A stretch of 64,000 nt of DNA from Helicobacter pylori (GCF_016755635.1 NZ_CP051500.1:1426001-1490000), one strand, 5' to 3'; positions 54,301-62,915 are shown, numbered from the stretch's first letter. Made by a program: numbers and translations. Notes: generated from the sequence alone by a model not told the origin.

Positions 54301-55098
54301 TATCGTGGCATTTTAACCGGCGCTAACGAAGCCTTTATCATTACCACTGAAAAAAGAGAAGAGATTTTGAACGCTTGCAAGACGCAAGAAGAAAGAAAGC
54401 GCACAGACGCGCTCATCAAGCCTATTTTAAGAGGGAAAGACATTAAAAGGTATTCTTATGAGTGGGCGTCATTGTGGGTTATTAACACCCATAACGGCTA
54501 CACTTCTAATCTCAAATTTAAAATCCCACCCATTGATATAGAAAAATACCCCGCAATCAAAGCGCATTTAAACTCTCATTGGGACACTATTGCAACACGA
54601 TCCGATCAAGGAGACACCCCCTATCACTTAAGGAATTGCGCGTATTTAGAGGATTTTGAAAAAGAGAAAATTGTGTATGGCGAGATTGTGCAAGAGCCAC
54701 GATTTTATTTAGATAATGGAGAATACGAATTAGGGTATTTTTATGCAGAAGCCACGAGCTTTATTCTCACAGGAGAGCATTTGCGCTATCTTTTAGGAAT
54801 GTTGCATTCTGAATTGATTACTTTTGCTTTCAAAACTTTCTATGCTGGCGGAGGACTAGGCGAGAGTGGCTATCGCTATAAAAAGGCTTTTATAGAACGG
54901 CTCCCCATTCCTAAAATCACGCCACAAAACCAAGAATTAGCCGATAAAATCACCGATGGCGCGAAGCAAATCCTAGAGTTAAAAGAAAAAGACCCTAAAG
55001 CCAACACCCAAAAATTAGAAAAAGAAATTGACGTCTTAGTCTATCAGCTCTATAACCTCACCGATGAAGAAATTAAAACCATTGAAGCCGGGCAGTGA
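51340..55098 (+). CDS. Single-chain type IIG (Eco57I-like) restriction-methyltransferase
   Basis: The 1252-residue protein fuses nuclease, adenine methylase and specificity functions. An N-terminal nuclease region has DGEVQVLIEVKALNK (about residues 80-94), fitting a D...ExK site. Motif I, VCDPAVGSGHFLVSALNEM, is near 512-530. Motif IV, CIIGNPPYIRQEHI, is near 814-827. The C-terminal half holds the recognition domain. By synteny it is HP1517. The next ORF starts immediately after the stop. Confidence 0.9.
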   Translation: MIRFAHISLKDFIKKHNPQTPTKETIENFEKEINSLLENAPRQDDEEFQKNEINKFLKNTYGYDCNTRKKVDSAIRVDGEVQVLIEVKALNKKTEFPKNRENPLSKAFCQMVLYFLEEIEKEKNNSLKHTIICNAHEFFLFDCKDLLFLKEDKCIKKFYDNYAKKEGTDSSKPKFYKDLEQYLQEDFQGELRYTHFNLSSYDLKELPLIYQVLSQEVLLKQGKTLDANTLNKDFYEELLYILGLEEQNDKGKILIKPSRTQNSLSDALKKKYKNLDDEEVMALLIAWNNRILFLRLLESLLSSFKHFEKSFLTIENFKDFNALNTLFFEVLAKKNSERSLNKEDKILEKIPYLNSSLFDQTPLELKGYEIKLLDNKSLEIYPKSVLKKDKDYQNEKALPLLKYLFEFLRVYDFTTTPKDIKDNQNKSESCLINPSVLGLVFEKLNGYKEGSFYTPSFITSYMCKESIESIVLDKFNQTYNIECEKLTELKNYFKNSYKEDKRKEYLNTLLTLRVCDPAVGSGHFLVSALNEMVLIAYKLGLIASLYRHELRLENDEIIIHTPKNEVFKYTKPHSENDPHHQIQKELFELKKSIIENCLFGVDINPNSCEITKLRLWIELLKYSYYIFEEGKNTNVLETLPNIDINIKCANSLISRFNLNDDLKKIPNIKQKIQEYKDLVAQYKDPNPLYPLNKQDLINKIQDLKNTFSLTLKDPKTKAELEKAIEKHIKKYNFFALDDKSLLDGLNYFIPNLFGTPKLSPKEEEEAFASYGRIRALRKKLDDALSGGEYHNAFEWRFEFPEVLDDEGNFLGFDCIIGNPPYIRQEHIKDLKPLLQKQYQDFYNSTADIYTYFFALAYHLLKEKGFNAFITSNKYARSQYGAKLRELLLKKTTIVSYMELNALKVFESATVDTSIMSFIKQSPPKESLFNYYEPTPNDKNDLKSARPLPMRQNALSTESFIFANATLLDLRDKIESVGTPLKDWDIQIYRGILTGANEAFIITTEKREEILNACKTQEERKRTDALIKPILRGKDIKRYSYEWASLWVINTHNGYTSNLKFKIPPIDIEKYPAIKAHLNSHWDTIATRSDQGDTPYHLRNCAYLEDFEKEKIVYGEIVQEPRFYLDNGEYELGYFYAEATSFILTGEHLRYLLGMLHSELITFAFKTFYAGGGLGESGYRYKKAFIERLPIPKITPQNQELADKITDGAKQILELKEKDPKANTQKLEKEIDVLVYQLYNLTDEEIKTIEAGQ

Positions 55099-55629
55099 AT
55101 GGAAAAGTTATTTGAAAAGATATTGCATGAAATGAGATCAGGAATTGCTTTTGCGCTTGCTTCTGGTTGTTCGCTTTTTATTTCTATTGTAAATCCAATA
55201 GGGGTTTTTCAATTGATTTTTGAGTTTGTTTTCCAATACACTCAAAACAAAATCTTTTCTTTTTCTTTTTCTTTTTCCTCTATTTTCCTTTTCTTTTACG
55301 CTATTTTTAATAAAGCATTTCTTTGGTGTGAAGCTAAAAAATACGAACAAGATCTAATAGATCAAAAAGACAAAGAAATTGCCCTTAAAATTTGCAAATG
55401 CCATGATAACCACTATAAGATACAAAAAGAACTTTATAAATGTTATTCTAAAAAACAAAATAAAATCCCTAGGACAGATGAATTTGATTATTGGATAGGT
55501 TGTCTTGGTTTGGGAGATTTTTTTGAACCAACAAAAGACGATTATATTGTCAAACCGTATGTTTTAAGAGCTATAAAAAAATACCATGAAATTGCTTTTC
55601 AATCTATATATTGGCAACAGAACAAATAA
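55099..55629 (+). CDS. Membrane protein of unknown function next to the RM gene
   Basis: The 176-residue protein has two hydrophobic segments (about residues 15-45 and 51-75). They include a striking Phe/Ser run (SFSFSFSSIFLFFYAIF). A cytosolic-like part follows with CKCHDNHYKI and CYSKKQNKI. I recognise no family. Its ATG directly follows the stop of the restriction-methylase gene, so it is translationally coupled and may be a companion of that system. It could also be a remnant of a distinct accessory gene. Confidence 0.6.
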   Translation: MEKLFEKILHEMRSGIAFALASGCSLFISIVNPIGVFQLIFEFVFQYTQNKIFSFSFSFSSIFLFFYAIFNKAFLWCEAKKYEQDLIDQKDKEIALKICKCHDNHYKIQKELYKCYSKKQNKIPRTDEFDYWIGCLGLGDFFEPTKDDYIVKPYVLRAIKKYHEIAFQSIYWQQNK

Positions 55630-55688
55630 AAAGCACTTGTTCTTTGTCTAAGAAACACCCCCTTTAAAAAAGGGGGACTCTTGAAAAA

Positions 55689-55776
55689 CTATCGTTTGAT
55701 TTTTAATTCCAAACAAAACCCTAAAAAACTGATTTTTAGGTATAATGTTTGAGTATTTACTATGATTTTTTCTCAT
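55689..55776 (-). pseudogene. Frameshifted AapA-family toxin, copy 4
   Basis: From the ATG at 55776 the frame reads MRKNHSKYSN, then leaves the family. In the adjacent frame LYLKISFLGF and KIKR with a TAG at 55689 give the AapA1-type membrane segment and basic end. The start-to-stop length is 88 bases, so one base would be lost or gained (87 or 90). It is thus inactive in this strain. The break is at the same place as in copy 3, just before the LY pair. Confidence 0.7.
55741..55746 (+). promoter_or_regulatory. IsoA-like antisense promoter, copy 4
   Basis: TATAAT opposite the broken toxin, at the position seen in the other three units. It is intact. Confidence 0.5.
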
Positions 55777-55840
55777 AGAAGTCTCCTAGACAAACTTTAC
55801 CCCCTAATCTCTAGCGAAAAACTAGGGGGTGAGCGTTATT

Positions 55841-56120
55841 TTATCCTAATCTCACAAAAACGATTTTTATAAAAGCTACAAACCACTAATTTAAAATCAC
55901 ATTAAAAACTTTCTTCCAAATTTTTGAAATTCCATTAAATATTTGTTCAATACCGCAAATTTTTAACTTAAAGCCTGTTTTTAGAGCTTAAGTTATTGGC
56001 CTTACTTTTTTCTTGAAAAATATCTTTATAAAATAAAGAGATTAAAATCATTGAAAAAGGAATGGTTAGAAAGTTAACAATATTTAGTTAAAATTAGCAA
56101 AAACTAACTAGGAGGTATTA
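55841..56120 (+). promoter_or_regulatory. Intergenic region with promoter of the Panacea module
   Basis: A TAAAAT at 56089-56094 and a strong AGGAGG (56110-56115) precede the Panacea gene. I see no other gene in this stretch. It is AT-rich and includes no recognisable repeats except AT runs. Confidence 0.45.
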
Positions 56121-56558
56121 ATGGTCAATACTTTGGAGCTAGCAAAATATATTCTTAAGCGTTCAAACAAAGAATTGAGCAACTTAGAATTGCAAAAAAC
56201 TTTGTATTTCACAGAGCTTGACTATATTAAAAAGTTTGACAAACACCTAGTTTCTGATGATTTTGAAGCTTGGAAATACGGGCCTGTTGCAAGGGAAGTG
56301 TATTATGAATACCGCAATTATGGTGCCAATTCTATTGACAAACCCAAAGAAGAAACGCTCTCACAAAATCTTAGAGAAGATGAACTTGAAACCATCAATC
56401 GCTCCATAAAAAAATGCAACGAAAAATCCTATTGGGATTTAGTGAAAGAAAGTCATAAAGAAGATGGTGCTTGGCATAAAAGCTTCAAAGAAGATAGAAA
56501 AGAAATCATTAGCAAAGATTTGATCAAACAAGAAGCAAAACAAGCAAATGGAAACTAA
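56121..56558 (+). CDS. Panacea (DUF4065/SocA-like) domain protein, probable antitoxin
   Basis: The 145-residue protein shows the Panacea pattern: NLELQKTLYFTELDYIKKF (residues 21-39) and the hallmark FEAWKYGPVAREVYYEY (48-64), then a helical region. Panacea domains act as versatile antitoxins that neutralise unrelated toxins encoded next to them. The next gene overlaps its stop by 11 bases, a typical toxin-antitoxin layout. There is a strong AGGAGG before the start. The antitoxin role is inferred from the family and layout. Confidence 0.8.
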   Translation: MVNTLELAKYILKRSNKELSNLELQKTLYFTELDYIKKFDKHLVSDDFEAWKYGPVAREVYYEYRNYGANSIDKPKEETLSQNLREDELETINRSIKKCNEKSYWDLVKESHKEDGAWHKSFKEDRKEIISKDLIKQEAKQANGN

Positions 56559-57305
56559 AGAAGAAGATAAAGATAAAAAGCTAGAAGAAATTATTGTATT
56601 GCTGTGCGAAGAAGGGGATTTGTCTAGTCAAAAAGATCAAATCATCAAAGATCTCAAAGAAATCTATGAAGGAGAATACAAGCATAAATACTCAAAAAAC
56701 ACAACTATTATTTTAAATTCCACAAGGGATAAAGAGCAAGCCTTTATGATGCTCACACAAAATATAAAGACACTCAAAGAGATTCAAAATAATAGAGAAG
56801 TTGAAAGCATTAAACCAAAACTAGAAAAGCTTTATGATCGCATGAATTTAGAGTGTATCAGACTGCAAGATTTTGATGAGAAAATGAGTAGAGTTAAAGA
56901 TGTTTCTATAAAGTTAGATGATCTAAATAAAAACTATAAAAAATTAAGCGAAGAATTGAATAAGCAACAAACACAATACATAACAATTTTAGGTATTTTT
57001 GCCTCTATTGTTTTAACATTTGTTGGGGGATTGGCGTTTTCTACTTCTGTTTTATCAAATATTGACAAAGCGAACGCCTATCGTTTGGTTTTTGTTATGG
57101 CTTTTATAGCTTTATTTTTTGGGAATATTTTGTATCTGCTTTTTTCTTTTTATCAAAAATATCCTTATCAAAAGAGGAAAAAGATAAACAAGAAAATTTC
57201 AAAAAACCTATTTTTTGGTTTAATCTAATGGTTACGATTCTATTTATGATTGGTTTTTTTGGAGAATTGCATATAATACAAAGATTAGTTTCTAAATATC
57301 TTTAA
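56548..57305 (+). pseudogene. Panacea-partner membrane protein, C-terminus frameshifted
   Basis: The open part (56548-57228, 226 residues) has an N-terminal helical region with coiled coil (about 85-140). Two membrane segments follow (about 144-165 and 180-202), then a basic tail. A four-A run at 57170-57173 is the likely break. Five A's would give KEEKDKQENF followed by PIFWFNLMVTILFMIGFFGE, a third membrane segment, with a stop at 57305. I infer the toxin of a Panacea system with a truncated end in this strain; activity cannot be judged. Confidence 0.65.
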
Positions 57306-57534
57306 TTCAACCCAACCCATTTTTGCGTCCATTCCAATAAGACTTGATGCAAATTTCCCTTAATTGAGTGTTTTTTGCTATTTTGAAAATTTCAATACTC
57401 ATTCATTGAAAAACCTGAACTATTCCTTTTAAGTTTAGCCTTAAGAAATTCAATCACGCACTTATTTAACACCACAAGCCTTTTAATTTAAATTCCTTTT
57501 GATTAAAGACTCAATAAGTTTCACAGAAACAATT
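57306..57534. other. Intergenic, AT-rich, no gene seen
   Basis: No coding region is visible. A GTTTCTGTGAAAC palindrome on the minus strand (complement 57518-57530), directly after the nusA stop, may be a small hairpin. It resembles the VIVSVKR codons of aapA but is too short to call a remnant. Confidence 0.4.
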
Positions 57535-58728
57535 TTAATTCTTAAACAAAGACTCTAAAGCTTCTACCCCTACTTTTTGCGTTTCTTTTTCGCTTTCATT
57601 TTCTGCGTTTTCTTTGACGCTAGGAATGGTTTCAAACTCTATATGATAGCCTGTAAGCATGGACGCTAAGCACACATTCACCCCGCCTTTACCGATAGCT
57701 TTAGATTTTTCAATGTCTAACAAGTGCACTTTAGCCTTTTGCAAATGGTTATTGACAATAAAACGCTCTTGAATGGATTCTTTTTCTTCAGTGCTCAATT
57801 CTTCTATAGGGATTTTTTTAATTTCAACGCTTAAAATTTTGGCTGGAGCGAGCGCGAGAGTGATGTAAATTTCAGGCACATTAGAATACTCTATGCAATC
57901 AATATTTTCTTTATTCAATTCGTTACTGATCGCATTAATGCGCACGCCCTTAACCCCCACAGCCGCGCCTATGGGGTCAATCCTAGCGTTATGGGAAAAA
58001 AAGCTCACTTTCGCTCTGTTGCCTGGGATTCGCGCGCAATGGATGATTTCAATTTCTTTATCTTTAATTTCAGGGACTTCTAATTCCAACAAAGCTTCAA
58101 GCATTTTAGGGGTGGTGCGGCTCAGCTCTAATAATAAACCCTTTTTTGTGCGTTTGACTTGCGTTAAAACCGCTTTAATGCTATCGCCTACTTTAAAACT
58201 CTCGCCCTTGATGCGATGGCGCATGGAAAGAACGCCTTGAAATTGCTGCTCAATCTCAATAAAAGTGTTTTGATTGTTATCCACTAAAATCACTTGCCCC
58301 ATTAAAACGCTGTTAAGACGCTTTTGAAACGCTTCAAAGTGGCTGTCTTCTAACGCTTTTTCTAACTGGTATTGCAAATCTTTAAAAAGGCGGTTGATCG
58401 CTCCTTGCTTCATGCTCTCCAAACTCAAGCTGTAAGACAATTCGTCTTTAATCTTAACGCTTGGATCCATTTCTTTGGCTTTAGACAAGCTGATGTATTT
58501 AGAAGGGTCGTTAATCAATCTTTCATCACCATCTTCTAAAACTTCTACCAACTGGATAAGCTGGAGCTGCTTGTTTTCTTCAACCACCAAGTAGCGCGCT
58601 AGTGGGTCTAACTCATTTTGCGCCATTTTTAACAAACAGCCTTGAATCACTTTTGAAATCATCTCTTTAGGCAAATTTTTTTCATACGCAATGCATTCTA
58701 TAAGATCGCTGATTTTTTCCATTCTCAA
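57535..58728 (-). CDS. nusA: Transcription termination/antitermination factor NusA
   Basis: NusA binds RNA polymerase and nascent RNA to control pausing, termination and rRNA antitermination. The 397-residue protein has an N-terminal domain, an S1 domain (about 135-200), and KH domains with GVKGVRINAISNEL (about 258-271) and SKAIGKGGVNVCLASML near 343-359. It is shorter than E. coli NusA, without the C-terminal acidic repeats. HP1514 by synteny. Confidence 0.95.
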   Translation of the reverse strand: MRMEKISDLIECIAYEKNLPKEMISKVIQGCLLKMAQNELDPLARYLVVEENKQLQLIQLVEVLEDGDERLINDPSKYISLSKAKEMDPSVKIKDELSYSLSLESMKQGAINRLFKDLQYQLEKALEDSHFEAFQKRLNSVLMGQVILVDNNQNTFIEIEQQFQGVLSMRHRIKGESFKVGDSIKAVLTQVKRTKKGLLLELSRTTPKMLEALLELEVPEIKDKEIEIIHCARIPGNRAKVSFFSHNARIDPIGAAVGVKGVRINAISNELNKENIDCIEYSNVPEIYITLALAPAKILSVEIKKIPIEELSTEEKESIQERFIVNNHLQKAKVHLLDIEKSKAIGKGGVNVCLASMLTGYHIEFETIPSVKENAENESEKETQKVGVEALESLFKN

Positions 58729-58803
58729 GTTCCTTTAAATTTATTTTCTATCGTTTTGTGGGGGATATGGCGCGTTTAAAAGAAATTTTATTATAGCGAA
58801 TTT

Positions 58804-59964
58804 TTAAGCTTTGTTAAGAATTTCTGTTAAGATTAGAGCGATTTTTTCAAAATCTTTTTCATTCAGGCTAAAGACTTCCAAGCACACAAATTCGCATGAA
58901 ATTCTTGCGATAATGCCTTTTTGAAAAAGCTTTAAATAAAGTTTTTCACCATTTAAAGCGCGGGTGTTTTTGGGCTGGATTTTCACGCAAAAGGATTCTA
59001 ATTCTCTATCGGGCAAATTCCCTATTTTAGAAAAGCTAGAGGCTATGCTCACATTCAATTCTAAAGGCTTTAAAAGGGCGTAGAGTTTGAGAGCTTTTTG
59101 CAATAATGCGTCTTTAGTTTGGTTCAATAACGCATGAATTGTAATGTCTTCTTGATGATTTGCCCATGCTTTTAGGCTGTGAAAAAGCAAGGTGAGAGTG
59201 ATTTTACCCACCCTCAAGGCTCTATAAAGGGGGTGGTTTTTTAACGCTTCAACCCATTCTTTTTGCCCCATAATAATGCCCGCTTGCGCGCTGTTAAAGA
59301 GTTTATCCGCGCTAAAGCTTACAAGCGATGGTTTGAGAGCTAAAATTTCTTCTAAAGCCGCTCTGTTTAACAAATCCACATCCCCTAAATTGTAATAATC
59401 AATGAGATCATGCTCTTTAGCCAGAGTTTGTAAATCTTTAAAGGGCGTGTCTTTTTTAAAATGGGGGTTGTGGGTTTTTAATAGCATTTTGCTGTTTTCA
59501 TTCAAGGCTAAGCGGTAATCCCTTAAATAAGCGCGATTGATGTTCCCCACTAAATGCAGCCTAGCCCCACTACTTAATAAAATGTCTTTAAGGTTAAAAT
59601 CCCCCCCCACTAATTCACCATAAGAAACAACGATTTCTTTTTCTTGCGCTAAAGCGTTAGCAATGAGAAATATTGCGCTGGTGTTGTTATTGACAATCAA
59701 AATTTCTTCGGTGTCAAAACACGCTTTGAAAAGCTTTTTTAAAGGGGTTAAGCGGTTCTTTTTTTTAGCGGTGTTTAGATCGCATCCTAAATCAATGGGA
59801 TGGGTTAAAACTTCTTTTAAATAAGGTTCAATTGTTTCATAAAATTGCGTGCTAAAAAACGATCGCCCATGGTTTTCATCAAAAACGCTCGCGCTCGCAT
59901 TGATGATTTTTTGATAAGGGCTTTTCAAAAGATCCGGGGTTATTGGGAGCGTTTCTTTAGCCAT
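58804..59964 (-). CDS. selA: L-seryl-tRNA(Sec) selenium transferase homologue
   Basis: SelA is the PLP-dependent enzyme that converts Ser-tRNA-Sec to Sec-tRNA-Sec. The 386-residue protein has the aminotransferase-type fold with [19 protein letters not shown] (about residues 217-235), where Lys223 fits the PLP lysine. [14 protein letters not shown] is near 91-104. No selB or selC gene is seen in this window, and H. pylori is usually thought to lack selenoproteins, so the actual role is uncertain. HP1513 by synteny. Confidence 0.85.
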   Translation of the reverse strand: MAKETLPITPDLLKSPYQKIINASASVFDENHGRSFFSTQFYETIEPYLKEVLTHPIDLGCDLNTAKKKNRLTPLKKLFKACFDTEEILIVNNNTSAIFLIANALAQEKEIVVSYGELVGGDFNLKDILLSSGARLHLVGNINRAYLRDYRLALNENSKMLLKTHNPHFKKDTPFKDLQTLAKEHDLIDYYNLGDVDLLNRAALEEILALKPSLVSFSADKLFNSAQAGIIMGQKEWVEALKNHPLYRALRVGKITLTLLFHSLKAWANHQEDITIHALLNQTKDALLQKALKLYALLKPLELNVSIASSFSKIGNLPDRELESFCVKIQPKNTRALNGEKLYLKLFQKGIIARISCEFVCLEVFSLNEKDFEKIALILTEILNKA

Positions 59965-60042
59965 AGTGAAGCGCGTTTGATTCCTTTTTTGAGTTAAAAT
60001 AAAGCGTTATCTTAAACTAAACTTGCTAAATTTTTGATAAAA

Positions 60043-60138
60043 CTACTTTTTTAAAATCCTTAAGAGCGTCTTAATGAGTTTATTGAGTGAGCGGAACTTT
60101 TTCCATAGAGTTTGGCGGTTTCTATAGGGCTTTTTCAT
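60043..60138 (-). CDS. Small strongly cationic peptide ORF
   Basis: This 31-residue ORF begins MKKPYRNRQTLWKKFRSLNK and continues LIKTLLRILKK. It carries 13 Lys/Arg and no Asp or Glu. The C-terminal half could form an amphipathic helix like membrane-active peptides. An in-frame ATG four codons upstream (60150) would add METS. No strong ribosome site is visible. It lies between frpB4 and selA on the same strand. Whether it is translated is unknown, but its composition is striking in a 225-base gap. Confidence 0.4.
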   Translation of the reverse strand: MKKPYRNRQTLWKKFRSLNKLIKTLLRILKK

Positions 60139-60189
60139 GCTTGTTTCCATGTTTAAAATTCAAAAAGAAATCCTAAGATTTCTTTAATT

Positions 60190-62829
60190 TTAGAACTGAT
60201 AGGATACCTCAAAACGCGCGTTAAATCCAGGGGCAGGGAGTGCCATGCGCTTGCCTTTGGGGATCATATCGCTCGCTGGAGCGTCCGCACTCGCTTGAAA
60301 CACAGAAGTTTGATCCACATATTGCTTGTTTAAGATATTGTTAAACACGGCTGAAATCCTTAAACCCTGCCATTTTTTAGAAGTAGGGGTCCAGTTGATA
60401 AAGACATTATGCACGCCATACCCGGGTTTATGGATTTTTATCAAGCCGTATTGCGGGTAATAGATAGAATAGCCTTCATAATACATGTTAGTTACAAAGC
60501 GTGAGAGCCAGGTTAAAGTAAGTCCCCACCTGCGAACATCATAATCGGCTTTTAAGATAAACACATTCCCAGTCGTTGCAGCTAGAGCGTAAGTGTCCGC
60601 TAATAAATGCCCCCTAGCCGTTGGCCAAGAGCGAGCCACTGAGAAAGTCCCTAAGAAATTCTTATACCTCACATTTCCTGAAACTTCATAACCATAGATA
60701 TTAATGGTTTCGGGTAAATTCCCTGACATGTTTTTTGCGGTCGCATTACCCCCACCATTTTTAGAAGTGTCTTGCCCGTAGCTGTTGATGAAGTTATTGA
60801 TGACTTGATAGAACGCTGCCCCGCGCACATTGAAATACTTGCTGTTGAAATCCACATTGAATTCCACATTTTGACCGATCGCAGGGCGCAAATTCCTTTG
60901 ATAAATCACCGTAGGATCGCGCATCAAAACGCCATCGCCAGGCAAAGCCCCCTTAGTTACATACGCATAGCTCACTTTCAAGCCAATGCTTTCAATGGGG
61001 TTATAAAGCACGGTTGCAGAAGGCGAAAAACCAGAAGTTACATGCGTGCGGCCGTTTTTGTCTAGCAAAGTGTAAATATCATAACGAGTTCCCGCACCCA
61101 CGATCACATTGCTTAAAATATTGTAGTTCGCTTGCATAAACCCTCCGATGATATTGCCGATCGCATGCGAATTTTGGGGCATGTTACGATAGAGCGGGTT
61201 AGGGGTGTTGAGATTTTGAGGGTATTGAGAGCTTTGATCGGTGTAGTAATGGCGGTAAGGCAAGCCCGGCCCGTTAGGGTCGTTAGGATCAATGTTGTTT
61301 TTATAAAAGCCGTTTTTGCCTTTATCCAATCCAGAGAAAACGCTCAGGTTTTGATAAATCATGCCGTATTCAAACACATTCCCGTAATCTTCGCTAATGG
61401 GGTGGGTTACTTTAAAATTAACGCCTGAGTTGATTAAGAAAATCCTTCTGGCTAAAGTCCCCTCAGCGTCCGCATTCCCTAAAGTCCAATCGTTCGCGCT
61501 AGGGTTTTGAGCGTTAGGGGGGGTCATGTCATAATCAGGGTTTTTAGGGACAAGCCCATGATAAACATTCGCGCTTGTAGAAAGCATGGTAGCGCTAAGC
61601 TGCCCATACCCTGCTTGCGCCCCTCCACTAGAATCGCTATCCCCTTGCCAATTAATAGAGTTAGGCGCACCATAGCCTATTTGATAGCCTCCATTAGAAG
61701 GCCTGATAGCCCCTTGCGTGCATTGGCTGATATTGTCCGGGTTATTACACCACTCCTTAACTTCAGGGATATAATCTGGGTTAGCCGGCTCGTTAGAATT
61801 GTAAGCGAAAGGATTCACCACAGGGTTATAATTCCCTCCCCTTACCCCTAAAAAGGCAGTGGATTCAACGCGCGGCTGGTTAAAATTAGGGCCGCCTTCA
61901 TGCTTGTATTTCAGACTCAAATTGTGGTTGAAGTTGATCGTATGGGCTAATTCTTTCCCAAAGTCAATCACAAAGGGGGCTGGCTGGCTTCCTGGGTCAT
62001 TGGCTTTGGAGAGGGCTGAAGTGGTGTTAGGGCGTAAAAGCCTTGTAGAATTGTCTCGTGTGAGATTGTAGCTCACGCTAATGCTATCGGTTTCGTTGAT
62101 ATAGCCATTAATTTTGGCTAAAACGCTATTGACTTCGCTCGGAGTCCCTACGCTCATTTCGCTATTGCTTGGATCTTGTAAATCGTAGTTAGGGTGGAAG
62201 AGATCCCTAAAAGCGTTGTTCCCGTCTCTATAGTAAAAAATATTTTGATGGTTGTAATAAGCGAGAATGTCCCAATTTTTACCACGATAGGCTGCTGTAG
62301 CGTTCATGCGATACCCGAAGTTGGTGTAAAAGGCCGCTTCCGCTTTAGCCCCATAAGTTTGATTCTTTCTTAAGAAGTCGTTAGCGTCAATCGTGGTGAA
62401 AGACAATTTACCCGCCACCGCGCCAGGGCCTGCTGAAGCGTTCGCCGCCCCCTTAATCACTTCCACTTCTTTAATCATATTAGGATCGATCACGGTGTTA
62501 GCGTCATGGTGGAAAATGTTACCATTTTGAGCGACGCCATCTATTGTTACCCTTAAAAGGCGCGTTTCAATCCCCCTAACATAGATTTTTTGCGCCATTA
62601 AGCCCCCACTAGCCACATTCACATCCGCTCTGGTCCTAAAAATATCACGGACTTGGTTGCTTTGGCGTTGTTGGAGCTCTTTTCTGTCAATATACATTTT
62701 ATTGTTGTATTCAAAAGTCCTTTCACCCTTAGTGGTTACCTTACCCAAAGTGTGGGTTTTTTCTTGAGCTTGCAAACTGCTAGCGACAATACAAGAGACA
62801 AACACGATACGAAATTTATTTCTAAGCAT
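60190..62829 (-). CDS. frpB4: TonB-dependent nickel receptor FrpB4
   Basis: FrpB4 imports nickel across the outer membrane under acidic, nickel-poor conditions, powered by TonB-ExbB-ExbD. The 879-residue protein has a signal peptide (FRIVFVSCIVASSLQA) and a plug domain with MIKEVEVIKGAANASAGPGA (about residues 118-137). A 22-strand barrel ends ARFEVSYQF with the terminal Phe. A TonB box region follows the signal cleavage. The upstream region carries a NikR-type operator. HP1512 by synteny. Confidence 0.93.
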   Translation of the reverse strand: MLRNKFRIVFVSCIVASSLQAQEKTHTLGKVTTKGERTFEYNNKMYIDRKELQQRQSNQVRDIFRTRADVNVASGGLMAQKIYVRGIETRLLRVTIDGVAQNGNIFHHDANTVIDPNMIKEVEVIKGAANASAGPGAVAGKLSFTTIDANDFLRKNQTYGAKAEAAFYTNFGYRMNATAAYRGKNWDILAYYNHQNIFYYRDGNNAFRDLFHPNYDLQDPSNSEMSVGTPSEVNSVLAKINGYINETDSISVSYNLTRDNSTRLLRPNTTSALSKANDPGSQPAPFVIDFGKELAHTINFNHNLSLKYKHEGGPNFNQPRVESTAFLGVRGGNYNPVVNPFAYNSNEPANPDYIPEVKEWCNNPDNISQCTQGAIRPSNGGYQIGYGAPNSINWQGDSDSSGGAQAGYGQLSATMLSTSANVYHGLVPKNPDYDMTPPNAQNPSANDWTLGNADAEGTLARRIFLINSGVNFKVTHPISEDYGNVFEYGMIYQNLSVFSGLDKGKNGFYKNNIDPNDPNGPGLPYRHYYTDQSSQYPQNLNTPNPLYRNMPQNSHAIGNIIGGFMQANYNILSNVIVGAGTRYDIYTLLDKNGRTHVTSGFSPSATVLYNPIESIGLKVSYAYVTKGALPGDGVLMRDPTVIYQRNLRPAIGQNVEFNVDFNSKYFNVRGAAFYQVINNFINSYGQDTSKNGGGNATAKNMSGNLPETINIYGYEVSGNVRYKNFLGTFSVARSWPTARGHLLADTYALAATTGNVFILKADYDVRRWGLTLTWLSRFVTNMYYEGYSIYYPQYGLIKIHKPGYGVHNVFINWTPTSKKWQGLRISAVFNNILNKQYVDQTSVFQASADAPASDMIPKGKRMALPAPGFNARFEVSYQF

Positions 62830-62890
62830 TTCTTTTAGCCTTTTTATTTACTTTTTTCTAAAAAATTTAGTCAAGTTTTAAACCTAAAGT

Positions 62891-62915
62891 TATTATTACA
62901 TTATTCTATTTAATA
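62891..62915 (-). promoter_or_regulatory. NikR-type operator upstream of frpB4
   Basis: TATTA (62891-62895) and TAATA (62911-62915) are separated by 15 bases, matching the HpNikR consensus TRWYA-N15-TRWYA. The site lies about 60-85 bases upstream of the frpB4 start. NikR repression of frpB4 is, as I recall, established; the exact site here is my reading. Confidence 0.55.

Larger units (their letters stand above)
55640..55840 (-). repeat. aapA/isoA-like unit, copy 4 (diverged)
   Basis: The minus strand holds a 5' hairpin (ACCCCCTAGTTTTTCGC / TAGGGGGT), a toxin start preceded by AGGAG, an antisense -10, and a 3' terminator-like CCCCCTTTTTTAAAGGGGG (complement 55660-55678). The unit is a diverged AapA1-type member and not a copy of units 1-3. 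Confidence 0.65.

Noticed and set aside
57518-57530. GTTTCTGTGAAAC after nusA as an aapA remnant
   Set aside because: Only 13 bases match the aapA 3' codons and they are palindromic. No other part of the toxin unit is visible nearby.
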